A stretch of DNA of 64,000 bases from the NCBI RefSeq assembly GCF_028389875.1, contig NC_084678.1:12244899-12308898 (forward strand), in the 5' to 3' direction. Shown piece by piece: positions 34,180-45,199 of this stretch. Every line of letters starts with the position of its first letter. The stretch's first letter is position 1. The notes beneath the pieces were generated by a model that saw only the letters and a list, made by a program, of their open reading frames with translations, made no database searches and was not told where the DNA came from. A program made the position numbers and the translations under genes. Origin of the DNA: Rhea pennata. Lineage: Eukaryota; Chordata; Aves; Rheiformes; Rheidae.

Positions 34180-35158
34180 TGAATCTGGCCAATCTTCCAT
34201 TACCTCAGGCTGGTCAGTGCAGACTGGTCTATCTTAGGTCTCCTTATCTTGGAAGGTTACATGAAAACATTTATTTGGCATTATATTTTGAGAGACTGGG
34301 AGAGAATTTATATTATCTCAGGTTTATCTGGGTACTGGGGAAAAAAAAAGAAATTAATATAACATGATAAGTAACTACCCTGTGAGTCTGAAACCTCTTT
34401 GGGGTAGGCACTGGTGAGGTGCCTAGCACAAGAGTTTGCTTCATGGCACTACTGCAAGGCAAAGAAAAACAGTGACAGCTCATATGTCATTGCCAGTATC
34501 TGTGTGGAATAATAAATACATGTTTGGAGATGAAAATTTCCCACCCAAATGTAGGGCATGGTCAGATTAACTCACTTGCTGCTGAGCTAGGTTAATGGCC
34601 CCCACCTCCAGGTCCCCCCACTTCCCTTCCTTATGTTCCAAAAATGGATACTTCCTGCCCCTCTAATCCTTCATCTTATTTAACTTATCTCTCAGCCTGG
34701 CCTTAAAAAACAAAATTGTACTATGAAAGGGCATATGCCCAACTTTGTAGACTTCTTTTCACATATCATTCAGAGGCTTTTGTTTGCTTTCCCTCGTAGC
34801 CTGCTGCAGGGTGGGAATCACTGCACTGCAGTAGGGTAAAACAACGCTTGGGACAACGATCCCTATTTGTGGCCTTTAAAAAAAATCATACATTGGAAAC
34901 TAAGTTTCACAGTAGGGGCAGCCCTGATATGAAGGAAGTGGAGGAAGCAATTGCACAGCCTTTCCCTATCACGTGTCCAGGAGAGCACACTAACACCAGG
35001 CAGGGTGCAATTCGGGAAAACTAAGGGGAAGGCAGAGAGCCTCAGTGAGTAAATCTTTGCATAAGACCCTCTTGAAAATCCATGCAACTTCTAGCTAGTA
35101 TGTTATTAGTAATAAGAAATATTTTTACAATGCTGAAATGACTGGGAAAAAAAGACAG

Positions 35159-35191
<33 letters not shown>

Positions 35192-35480
35192 ACATTTTTT
35201 TCCCTTAGGAAAGCACTGTGACCAGCCAGAAGTGCTTAGACCGACTGTGGGAGTAAGTGCCTGAAATTCAATACTCTGTTATATACCAGAGGTCAGGCTA
35301 AGGGTCCCTTCAGATCTAAGAACATAGAATTCCTTAGCTTTTACCCCGAAAGCCCTTCCAGAAAACCTGAGTATTTGAGTTTTTCATCCCATTTCTAGAA
35401 AACTCGTAAAAAGACAAAACAGGGTCTTTTTGCACCAGATTCGCGAAGCGGACAAAAGCCTTGTAAGCTTACGTTTGAAT
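34180..35480. other. Gene-free stretch with a T26 tract
   Basis: No frame over 80 codons and no RNA gene was recognised. The T26 homopolymer lies at 35161-35186. Sequence is otherwise unique in appearance. Confidence 0.6.
35161..35186. repeat. Poly(T) tract, T26
   Basis: Twenty-six T residues preceded by GACAGTC and followed by AAAGAACA and another T7. There is no sign of a retroposed gene on the minus strand. Confidence 0.95.
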
Positions 35481-35489
35481 TCAGGTTTC

Positions 35490-35620
35490 ACAGCAGTCAC
35501 GCTGCCCGCGCAGCCGGAGCCAGGAGGCGCGGTGCGCCGTGCTGCCTGACGGAGCCCGGGGCCTCCGGGCAGAGCCGACATGCCAGGCACCGGCAGAGCA
35601 GCCCGCGGCTCCCGGCTCCA
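35490..35620. promoter_or_regulatory. CpG islet
   Basis: About 15 CpGs lie in roughly 115 bases by direct reading (GCCCGCGCAGCCGG, GGCGCGGTGCGCCG, CCCGCGGCTCCCGG). Flanking sequence drops quickly to low CpG. It is a possible promoter of an unknown transcript or a small regulatory island. Confidence 0.5.
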
Positions 35621-36798
35621 GAGGCACTTGCTCCTCGTTTGACCTCAGAAGCTGCTGTATTTCACATGCTGTTCCTCCCTCATCCAAGCTGTTATGTGAG
35701 ATAGCTCATCCTGCTGGAAGCTATAACTAAAAACGTTGTCTAAAAACAAATCCTCTTTCTGTGTGCCCGGAGGGGAGGAGCAGTCCCCAACGCGCACAGA
35801 AAAACGGAGCTTGGATAAAGAGCTGGGCTGAACCGGACCCAGCTGGGCATCCCCACGCGGGGCTTCGGAGGAGTGATGTGACACAAGGAGGCAGGATCCC
35901 TGCGCAATCGGAGAAAGCCCCTAGGGTTCACTTATCGAGCCGGAATATCCACAGCTCCAGATCATGAGCCTGCATATGTTTTAACTGATACCATGTCAGT
36001 CGTGCTAGGGTCAGGCAAACGTCTTTGCCTCGGCACCAAGTGTGGTGAAGAGCTGCCTTCCACCGCAGGATTAATAGGAGGATATACAGCACATATTCAT
36101 TGCAAATTTGGGATAATATCAGTGTCATCTGCACTCGGGCTGCAACTCTGAGCTGACTCCTGTGAGAGAGCTAAATATTTTTTCTTCGTATCAATTAAGC
36201 TACACCTTTATCAATCATTCTTTCTTTTAAAAAAGGTATATACATATCTATATTAATATAGACACACACGCACACATACATAGGGAGAGGAAGAGTTGCG
36301 CAGATTTAAAAGAGTGGAATATTTAAAATGCTGTGTTTATTCTTTTCTTCAGAGGAGCTCAACCGTTCTGTGCTGGGATGCAAATAAGGGACATACTTCC
36401 ACTCTAGGTATTTTTGGTGAGCGTGATAGATAGGCTATTTATTTCAAACGTCACACTTTCAGCTGGCTTTATCTAACTTTGGTCAAGAATGTAAAACTTT
36501 GCGCAGGATGCTGGTACTGTAATGCTCTTCTACTGAACAAGAATTTGCAGCTCACAAAGCCTAGCTGTGACCTGGGAACCAACAAGCTAAAGCTTAAACC
36601 AAGGCTGTCAAACTCATTTCACTTATTAGTTATGAAATGGGAGAAAACAGTAAGCTTGAGTGTCACATGGAAACATGAGCACAGTGGTGACAGCCTTTCA
36701 TATACTGTGTCAGCACTAAAAACAGTGTATAGATTATTTGGAAAATTATAAACACAATCTCATGACTCTATTCTGGGCTGGTCCTGTGACAAAAAAGG
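35621..36798. other. Gene-free stretch between two CpG islets
   Basis: It contains TATCAATTAAGC-type AT-rich motifs near 36190, a perfect 16-bp palindrome at 36247-36262, and a short CA-rich run at 36261-36280. Frames are under 95 codons and anonymous. Confidence 0.55.
36247..36262. repeat. Perfect 16-bp palindrome TCTATATTAATATAGA
   Basis: The sequence equals its own reverse complement over all sixteen bases. It is AT-rich, so it can extrude easily, and it sits next to CA repeats. No function is evident. Confidence 0.9.
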
Positions 36799-36818
36799 AA
36801 AAAAAAAAAAAAAAAAAA
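36799..36818. repeat. Poly(A) tract, A20
   Basis: Twenty A residues within a longer A/G-rich run from 36791 to 36830. It lies just left of a CpG islet, which excludes a simple retrogene tail reading. Confidence 0.9.
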
Positions 36819-36864
36819 GAAAAAACAGAAACCAAAAGCCCAAAGCAATTAGCAGTTGTGCTCT

Positions 36865-37300
36865 GGACGGAATCAGGCAGAAACGGAGCTCAGCAGTGTC
36901 AGCTGACGCCGGAGGAGCCGGCGGGATCACGCCTCCCGCACAGCGTGGCTCGCTGCCCGGGGCACCTTCAGAGAGCGCGAGGGACGGGGCTGAGGGACAG
37001 CATGATTTACGCCGGGACAACTGCTGAAGTTACCACCGCTGGCTGCCCGCCGACCGCCTGCTGCACGGGGACCGAGCCGCTCGCAGGGCGGCTCCTGAAA
37101 CACAACAGTTTGCAGTTCAGAGCTGGCCTTTTTTTGTTTCATTTATCTTATTTTTTAAAGGCAAACGGTCAGGGCTGGTTTATCCATGCTGGTTTGCCGC
37201 CACAAGCTGCAGCGGTTCAGGGACTGCCACCCATGCAGCACGGCGGTGGTGGGGCCGGGCCACCTCAGCCATCCCTGGAGAGGGCATCCTGGCGGCGAGA
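36865..37300. promoter_or_regulatory. CpG islet
   Basis: CpGs are dense from 36880 to 37100 (ACGCCGGAGGAGCCGGCGGG, GCGCGAGGGACGG, CCGCCGACCGCC), and again at 37230-37300. Overlapping frames on both strands (36738-37334 plus, 36760-37020 minus) have no recognisable domains. It may be a promoter-like island. Confidence 0.5.
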
Positions 37301-38561
37301 CAGCGCCTGTGGCTATTTAACCTCTTACCTCTGAGGTCAGGGCAGATGTTCAGAATGGATCTCTCTAATGTTCAGCACGTCAAATCTTATTAATCAGTTT
37401 TATTAAGCTTCTCTCCAGACATCTCTAAATTAACTCGCAGTGTTGCTTTAACCCAAAATGGTAATTCAGTACTTTTGACAACCAGTAGAGAATCTGGAGG
37501 CTACTCTTGAGAGGAGAGCTTGAGAACGAATTTGCAGCTGAACCTGCTCATTTTTCCTCCTTCCCAGTCCTGTAGGGTCCCGCGACCCTCCCTTGCCATA
37601 GGAAGTCTGCAAGTATCTCTGCTCCTCTTGCTATTTTGAGCTAAAAACTTAGCTCAAGCCATAGCTCTGTGCATGAACAACTTCAGTCACAGGAGATCTA
37701 GATTTGGATCCAGACCATAACACTGTGAGTATTTTCCACCAGCATACAGCCCTTCAGACTCTTCCAGTTACAGTGGGACTTTAGTTTTTTTTAATGGTAG
37801 AGAGATGAGATCTATCAGAAAGAGGTACAGAGCCACTGGGACTGTTAATTATTAAAGGAATTTATCACTAAATCTGGGACTGAAACCCTAGCGAGGGGTG
37901 GGTGGCAAATCTTTCGTAAGCCAGCAAATTTCCGTGAAGAAACATGTCAGTGGAAAGAGCTGGAGGAAAGCACAGTGTGTTTTAAGTGTAATATAAATTC
38001 TTATCAGTGACTGTTTTGACACAATTTTAACCTCTGACTAATGTCAGCAATTTAAGAGACATCTGGTAACTGATGATTTTTCAAAGCTAAAAGTGCATTG
38101 CTTATATTCAAATGAGCTTTAAAACAACACAGACACATGCGGTTTCATGAATCAGAGCTCGGAAAAAAAAATCTCTATTGTAGTGTTGCTGCTGATGCTG
38201 GTTTTGCCAACAGTGGAGATGAGGGCAAGGATAAATCAGAGCAGGCTTAACATCTGAGGCTGGAAGGAGTACGACGATGATAAGCAGATGTCCTCCTGAC
38301 TCCTGTGCTGAGCAGTTTGGGCATGACAGAGACGCGCTCTGCAGCTAGACTACAAGGAACCTGTGCCTCATGTTCACCAGTCCCCAGTGTGGGATGCCTC
38401 CTGCCTTCTCAAGGAAGGCTTTGTATTTCTTATTGTCATGCCAATGTTTTAGGGTTCAGCCAATGTGCAAGGGCTCCTGGCTTGGCAAATCTGGGGCCAC
38501 TATTTTGCTCCAAGGTGAGAGCACCACTGTCAACATTAGCAAGCCCAGAATATCAAAAAGT
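37301..38561. other. Gene-free stretch
   Basis: The start (37340-37460) is AT-rich with ATTAATCAG and TTTATTAAGC motifs. No exon, RNA or repeat was recognised up to the SINE. Confidence 0.55.
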
Positions 38562-38711
38562 AAAGGGATAGTGTAGTGGTTATCACCTCTGCTTTACATG
38601 TCGAAAGTCCTGGGTTCAAGCCCCAAGTGAAACCAAAACCAGAAAAATCTGTGGGAAGTTGGACTAGATGACCTCCAGAGATCCCTTCCAACCTTACTGA
38701 TTCTGTGATAT
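38562..38711 (+). mobile_element. tRNA-Val-headed SINE with CR1 LINE 3' tail
   Basis: The head (about 38562-38634) closely follows tRNA-Val(UAC). A box TAGTGTAGTGG is at 38569-38579, then GTTATCACCTCTGCTTTACA with the anticodon-position TAC at 38595-38597, and a B box GGTTCAAGCCC at 38613-38623. The head is degenerate: the 5' acceptor arm does not match the 3' acceptor arm, the anticodon stem has a mismatch, and one base is inserted after the T stem, so it is not a functional tRNA gene. An A-rich linker (38635-38649) leads to a CR1-type 3' end (about 38650-38711) with GAAGTTGGACTAGATGACC, ATCCCTTCCAACC and terminal ATTCTGTGAT. This is the expected architecture of a non-autonomous SINE transcribed by RNA polymerase III and mobilised by the CR1 machinery. 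No target-site duplication is obvious, as is usual for CR1. Confidence 0.85.
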
Positions 38712-41700
38712 CGCCTGCATTATGTTTGTGCTTTTGCAGAACTGAGCATAGAAAGACCATTTTACACTCAGCTACCCCATTTATTTTCAGTTAGTTACAA
38801 CTAAGGCACTATAATGTAAATTAATTGGTGCAGCCTCAATCTGCTGTACCCTCCCTGAAGGTCTGCAGGTCCCTTTCCATCTGCTCTAACATGCAACGAT
38901 GATCACACGAAGCAGCAGATCTGTTGCTTGATCCACAACCCTTCCTTCCTTCTAACATGAACAGCCTTTCCTCATCCAGAGTATCACTTTTCTTCATCAG
39001 TCAATAGAATTACTTAAATCTTCTCCATATGATAAAAGGGTCAGATTTAGGCCTGAGTCAAAAGATCCTCATTTCGCCCTGGATATTTTGTGATCATCGG
39101 TCACATATAAGAGCTGGAGCAAGGAATATCTAGGCTGTGTAAATAATAGGGAATTCTGCCAGAAAGGGCCAGAGATTTTTTCAGTAGTGGTCCCTTGGAG
39201 AATGCCTCCTCTGACTAAAAAAAAAAAAAAAAAAAAATGGAAAAAGTATATATAAAAATCCATCCCGTACAAGCTTATGAAAACATGGCTGTGTGCCATG
39301 GAGACTAATGGGCTTTCTAAGTCCCTAGTTAGAAAGTCTGACTCCATCATAATTCAGATGCCAGGGACATGCCATAAGAAGTCCTCATTCCCTCTCTTTT
39401 TTGTTTATTTGTTTGTTTGTTTTAAATAAAGTCATTAAAGCTTGGGAGAACCAGCCAGTGCAAACTGTAGAACTAGCCCCCAGAGAGCTGCTGCTGGAGG
39501 TGCTGAGCTGCCCCATGTGTAACTGGAAGGTAAGTTTTCTACAAATTCCATGTTCTCCTCTGCACTAGTGTACAAAAGAAAACTTTGAGAAGAAAAAATT
39601 CTGTTATCAATGGTGTGGGGAAAAATGACTGTTCTAGTCACAACTGAGCAGGGTACAAGGTTCCTCTTACCTCCCATATCTCCTGAAGGGGATAACTATC
39701 CTCTTAAATATGGTTATTGGGTAAATTGAGTTTCCTTTGCAACCTCCTTTACTAAACAGAAGTTTTGTGCATCGCTGTTTAACAACTCTATCTATGCCTA
39801 TAGAGATGCCACTAGGTATCTGCTATTTCAGAGAGCCACTGTGCTATGAGCAGACTTAATTACAAATACAACCTCTTTCTTTCCTTCTTCAAAAGGAGAA
39901 GTCTTTTGATGAGAAAATCACGTTCTCTAACAGTCCAATCCACTACCTGGCTCAGGGTTAAAGAAATCCTGAGCTAACTCTATCAGGCCAAGTCTTGGCA
40001 GGAGAATTTCTCACAGTTTTACTTACCAGGGTCCAGTTTTCTTCTGCTGAATGTGATGGGAATTCCCTCTAGTTCACTATCTTCAACTAGAAAAGATCAG
40101 CCCTCAGTTTTATAGCTGTCACTGCTTTTCAGGATTTGTGTTATTTGGTGTTTTTCCTGTAGCTAAGTTGGCCCTGTTCCAACAGCTGAGAATGAGTTTC
40201 CTGAGCCATCGCCTCTCTTATCATTCATTGCTTTGATAATCAGCCTTAAACAAGCTCGACCTTTCGATTGATTTGAACTTTGGCCACCTTTCAACCACTT
40301 GTTCTAGCAGATGAAGTCAGTCACTCAGTTGTCTGCACTGTATAACAGGGCAGTTAATGATACAGTGGTTTTAAATCATAGTATGTTCCAACCATGAAAG
40401 ATGGGGGAAGAAACAAAACTCACCAGAGGATGTCCACTGATATTAAGCCAGGCCAGTCTTCAGTGTTGCACAGTTTGGAGTTTCAATTCTTGCATCATGG
40501 TTACCTCTAGAAGTTCAAAATACACATTTCAGAGAAAAAGAAGCCTTTCAAATCACTGAGAATAACTTCTCACCCCCAGAACTCCCTGTCCTCTCCATCT
40601 TCCCCTTCATGACCTCCCAAAGCCATCCCTGAACCGTGTCACTATCTTTGCTTCTTCTCCTCCTTCACATTACTGCCAGCCCCTCCTTGATATCCACTGT
40701 TGGCTACAACACCTGGTTGAAAGGGACCTTTCCTCTGCTGTGCCCCCACCTAACTCCCGCTGGTGCCACTGGCTGGACACCAGAATGCTTCCTGAAAAGG
40801 ATGATTGGCTCACTGCTGGCCTTGAGCATAGGTTTTTAATAACTAACAATGGCAAACAAAACCTCAGGACTACGAGAAATGTTTCCATGGTATTTAAAAT
40901 AGACTTGGAAGGAAAGAGCTTTTGTCTAAACAAACAAACATATTCCTCAAGCTGCCACAAGCCAAATTTGTAACATCGTGCTATATTCCAGATTTGGAAA
41001 AAACAAACAAACAAACAAATACAAAACTAAAAAATCTAGAGATTTTGAACGGCAATGAAACTAATATAACCACTGTCCAAGCTGGAAAAAGAAATGCAAA
41101 ACTAAAAAAACTAAAGCATACAGGGAAAAATACATTGGATTGAATCCAGATCTTTTCAGCAATATAACAGTATTTTGTGCTTATGTGAAGATGAGTTTAT
41201 TATTTTATTCATGCAGGATTTTTCCTTTGCTATCAATTTTATATAAAAGGGATTGGGATAGGCACTAATGGGCACTTCATTGAACCAGATGACAAACAGA
41301 ATAATGATGAGTTATTTTTTTCCCTTGTTGTAGAAGAAAGCTGGTGAGTTTAAAGGATTTGATAGTATTTGCTTGCTTACAGTTACGGCTGAAAAAGACT
41401 ACAAAGGAAACTCTTAGCTGTAGAAGTGAGATTTACATATAAACATGAGTATGGAGTAACAGAGCTTGTCTTCAGTGAGTTCCACATCATGAATTTATGC
41501 ACTCACAATTCTCCTCCTTGCTGGTCATTCATGTCATTGCTATATGAGGTCATGGCTATGAATGTGAAATGATGTCTCACAATGCTAGTACATAGCCAAA
41601 GGGAATCAGCATACAATCATTGTAAGGATGGTATGACCATCATCCAGGTAGATGGGCTGCTGCATTCTCTGTCAGGTGAAAGTTATTTTGTGGCCTGTAG

Positions 41701-42985
41701 ATTTATTCTTAGGTACAATGAATGCCCATTAAAATGCATGGAAATCTGGAATGATCACAGTAGTCCACTTCTGAAGCACAGTCTGGGGCTAATTTCATAC
41801 AGAAGTGTTTCAGGAACACTTTGCTGCCCTGACTGTTTGGATTTCCCATAGCATTAGGAGTCTAAATAAGCAGGCTGTGGTCTGTTAAAAAAAGAGGAGA
41901 CCTCTTGGAGGAATGGGATTCACTGATCAGCTTCTCCAGCAACAGCCACTTTCAGCCAGCTCCCTCCATCCAGACGCTGATTCTGGTGTCACAAAACTAG
42001 TGGCATAGATTATATGATTAGGTTTTGTGTCGGTGGCAGCTTTGGGTATGCAAGGAAGGGGAGGCTTGGCCAGCAAGTGAGCAGCAGGGCAGTCGGTCCT
42101 GCCGCAGGCGGCCTGCAGGGTCCTGCTGCTGGAAGGAAGATCATGGGCAGCCACCTCTACTGTGACCTCTCCAGTAAGATGAAAAGAGGACAGTGCGAGC
42201 AGGCTATCCAGAGCAGAGGACTGGACTCCAGCCAGCCAGGATCTACAGGCCAGCAGAGACAGCCATTCCAGAGGAGTGATGCGAGGGGGAAACCCAGCCT
42301 TGTGGGTGAAGTGACTCATGAAACCAAAGCAAGCCTGTGCCGCTTTACTGCTCCCTGGGGGCTGATCTAAGAACTACTGTCACCAAGCAAAGCTGCTTAA
42401 CCCACAGAGTGAGATCAGCTGTTTTCAGTTTGCAAACCCAACAAAGGTTTTAATGCATTTGCAAAACTACCTACAGCCACCAACAGAAGGCTCATTTATC
42501 TTAGCTACCTCTAGCTGTCCCTTTGGAAAAGATCCACAGAGCCCCAAATGCGTGCAACCACTGTATGGCTTATTTGTTTTCTACCAGCTCTAGTAAAGAA
42601 TCTGGTGTTAGTTGCTAGAAACATGCAAGTGCTTCAGGGAAATATGGCTAAATCTTGAGTACGGAGGGTCTGATGGTTGGCGTGCAACACCGCTTGCCTA
42701 CAGCAGATAGTGATGCTGTGCACCTTCAGTCTGGGTTGTGTAACTGTGCACAGTGTTCTGTGCACAAGGTACCTTAAAGGGCTTTCAAGGGGAACCCAGC
42801 CCTGCAATACCAGCTTTATATGAATGGAAAAGAAGGGAAGAAGAAAGGAAAGCTAGAATACCACTTTATGGAGCACATCATTCAACCACCCACATGAAAA
42901 ATGCACTAGAAGCACTTTCCAGGCCCTGAACACCTGCCAGCAGAGAGAGAAGAAAAAACTTCTTTTTTCATTTCAAAAATAAGCA
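38712..42985. other. Gene-free stretch
   Basis: It includes an A21 tract (39217-39237), a (TTTG)n run at about 39410-39423 and an (AAAC)n run at about 40998-41019. One possible short exon (39432-39529), with acceptor-like and donor-like edges, is discussed in the findings but not annotated as a gene. A GC-moderate stretch at 41990-42310 gives overlapping frames on both strands without domains. Confidence 0.55.
39217..39237. repeat. Poly(A) tract, A21
   Basis: Twenty-one A residues followed by TGGAAAAAGTATATATAAAAA. There is no adjacent retrogene sequence. Confidence 0.9.
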
Positions 42986-43220
42986 CAAAAACATGAGTGC
43001 CTATAAATTTTACATGGCAACATTCTGTTCTTCGGATTACCTCTCCATAGCCATTCACATTTGGAAGGTTAAATAAAGCTCATATCTTGTAAAATATTAA
43101 TTAAAGTAAGCATTGTACTGGGGCCTATGAATCATTTTACATGTGTTCATTATTTGTCAGTGTCACCATGGTGAGGAGCTGGTCTCAGCACCTAGCTACA
43201 GTGCATTAGTTATAAAGACT
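42986..43220. promoter_or_regulatory. Candidate conserved non-coding element
   Basis: AT-rich, non-repetitive sequence with TATTAATTAAAG, AATCATTTTACATG and a CACCATGGTG palindrome-like stretch. The texture resembles conserved enhancers, with no coding potential. This is inference only. Confidence 0.2.
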
Positions 43221-43984
43221 GGTGCTCAGCCATCACTACTGGCTTCCCAAACTCCATAAACCTGTTATCTGGACTATGACAGCCCGGAGATCACACGATG
43301 AGACTTACAAGTCAACATCACTGTTTAAGTTAATCCACAGATCTTGTGTCAGATATAAGAGTTAATATTATAAACGCAAAGATGTCTATGATGGGAAAGT
43401 GTTGACTGGTAAATAAGCATGTGGATTGAGATGAAATAGAAGTTAACATACAGCCTTACACAGTAACCTTAGCCAATAAAATAATCAGCAAGTGGTTAGG
43501 ATATAATATAAAGTGTCAAAGCTCTAATGATCACAAGAACAGAAAAAGAAAATCTTCTGAAATCTAAATAACATGCCTTCTCTTAAGAGATTTTGTGAAA
43601 CCAAGTTTTAAGCCATACCTCTAGATCACCGGGGAAAGCATTTTACAGTTTATATAGCTTTAGATTTGCAGAATGTGCTCCTACATTTGCTGCAATCTAA
43701 TGCCAGTGTACAATTATCCAATGTCCTATGAAAAAAGTGTCCCCCGTGTCTAGCAAAAATTTCATCAATTGTAAGGATACAGATTTACTGCACATTCACT
43801 ACCACCTCCTAGTGAAAGCATTTTGTGAAAAGTATCTCGGCTGGCTAGTTGGACAATTAGCTGAATTTTTCTATAATAAATCTGGCACGAGAAGATCAAT
43901 TTAGTATTCTTCAAGAGAAGCACAACCCCTGGATCAGTCAAAAACTATGCGGCTTGAGTTGTGAGGAGTGTTTTAAGTGCTCTT

Positions 43985-44260
43985 CCATGCTCTGTCTGGA
44001 CTGCAGTAATCAGATCAATTGATTCCCCAGTACTAAGCATCTAACCAGATGAACCATCCTGGCAAAGAGAACCCCACACGCCCCTCCTCCCTGCTCTCAG
44101 CCCTCTGATTATCTCAGATCATCAGTGTTTGGGTGACTGAGTAAACAGGATTATCCTCTCCCAGTGCTCGTTAAGTCAAAACTGTATGGCGATCCTATTA
44201 GTGGATCGCAATAGTATGAGTAAATCCAAGCAGGAGATTTTCTTTTGCTTGCTCTGTGAA
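43985..44260. promoter_or_regulatory. Candidate regulatory element with a GCGATCC inverted repeat
   Basis: The block holds AGTAATCAGATCAATTGATT, GATTATCTCAGATC and CAGGATTATCC motifs of bicoid/GATA/homeodomain type. A perfect 7-bp inverted repeat (GCGATCC 44189-44195, GGATCGC 44203-44209) surrounds TATTAGT. CpG-bearing arms in AT-rich, CpG-poor surroundings suggest selective retention. No coding frame is present. Confidence 0.3.
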
Positions 44261-44364
44261 GCTGAAAACAGTATTGGGAAATTTTTAATCTCCATGAAGG
44301 GGACACTAGAGCTCACATAGAGAAAATCACCCTTTTATCACCCTTCTCAATCAACTGCCTAACT

Positions 44365-44365
<1 letters not shown>

Positions 44366-44400
<35 letters not shown>
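44366..44400. repeat. Poly(A) tract, A35
   Basis: This is the longest homopolymer in the window, preceded by CCTAACTC and followed by GGTGATTG. No retroposed transcript is recognisable upstream. Confidence 0.95.
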
Positions 44401-44402
<2 letters not shown>

Positions 44403-44479
44403 TGATTGAAAAAGTCACAATCTTTCATTGGTAGAGTAATGGATTTGGGATGCCAATGAAAAACATTTTACATGCATAG

Positions 44480-44535
44480 CCTCTTTCATCTAAACTGATC
44501 CCAGAATGCTTTACAAGTGCTGCATGCAGATGGCA
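44480..44535 (+). repeat. Ancient amniote repeat remnant
   Basis: CCTCTTTCATCTAAACTGAT continuing to CCCAGAATGCTTTACAAGTG reads like the old amniote repeat segment CCTTTCATCTGAGGATCCCA and AGTGCTTTACAA. The right boundary is vague. It is probably related to the remnant at 6825-6955. Confidence 0.4.
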
Positions 44536-44789
44536 CGTGGGATTAACAGCACTTTACAGTGGTCTGTCTCTGTTCCCACTGAGGTTAGTAAGCACAGAAG
44601 TGGGACTGGCAGTTGAGTAAATGTGAGCCAGGCTGGAAGGAAGCCAGGACACTGAGATCAAGATTTGCATTCACTTGAAAACTGCCGGAACAATGGGCCC
44701 TGTTGATCAGGACTTTGGATTTACATCTCAGCCAAAACAGTGTAGCAAGCTACAACGAGACATAAAATGATGCCACTTTAAAAATGTTG

Positions 44790-45185
44790 GTAATTCATCA
44801 TTATTCATTTTTAAAACATTCATAAAATATTGAAGAACAAGCAAAGGAGGAAACACTCATATCTAAATTAAAATCTTCTCAGTAAACTATGTAGATTTTA
44901 ACACAGAGTAGCATGCAAGCAAAGCCATCGAGTTCCCAAAACTTTTAAATAAAAGCATGTCAAAAAATAAATTCCTTCAAAAGAAACTTTGAAAAGCATA
45001 ATTAAGCATGAAAGTTACCATATATTAAATTATACATCTAGTAAAAAAGAGTCATTAGCCCAACAAATGGACTGTTAATGATTTCAGGTTTGCCTTAGGC
45101 TATAAGCTAATAAACTTGTGATTAACCATTATTTCTGGGATGCTGCTGCTGAAAGCTGGCAGCTTGATGTCACCAGCTTGTGAAC
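44790..45185. promoter_or_regulatory. Candidate conserved non-coding element
   Basis: Long AT-rich, non-repetitive sequence with many homeodomain-type cores (AATTCATCATTATTCAT, CATAATTAAGCATG, CTGTTAATGATTTC, GTGATTAACC), ending in GCTGCTGCTGAAAGCTGGCAG. It lies directly left of a CpG-rich cluster. Its length and evenness resemble deeply conserved enhancers. Conservation is untested. Confidence 0.3.
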
Positions 45186-45199
45186 TGCAGAAAAACAAA

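Noticed and set aside
36738-37334. Plus-strand frame of 198 codons as a gene
   Set aside because: It passes through an A20 tract and a CpG islet, shows no domain, and has competing frames on the other strand.
38562-38634. Functional tRNA-Val gene
   Set aside because: The acceptor arms do not pair, the anticodon stem has a mismatch and a base is inserted after the T stem. It is joined to a CR1 tail, so it is a SINE head.
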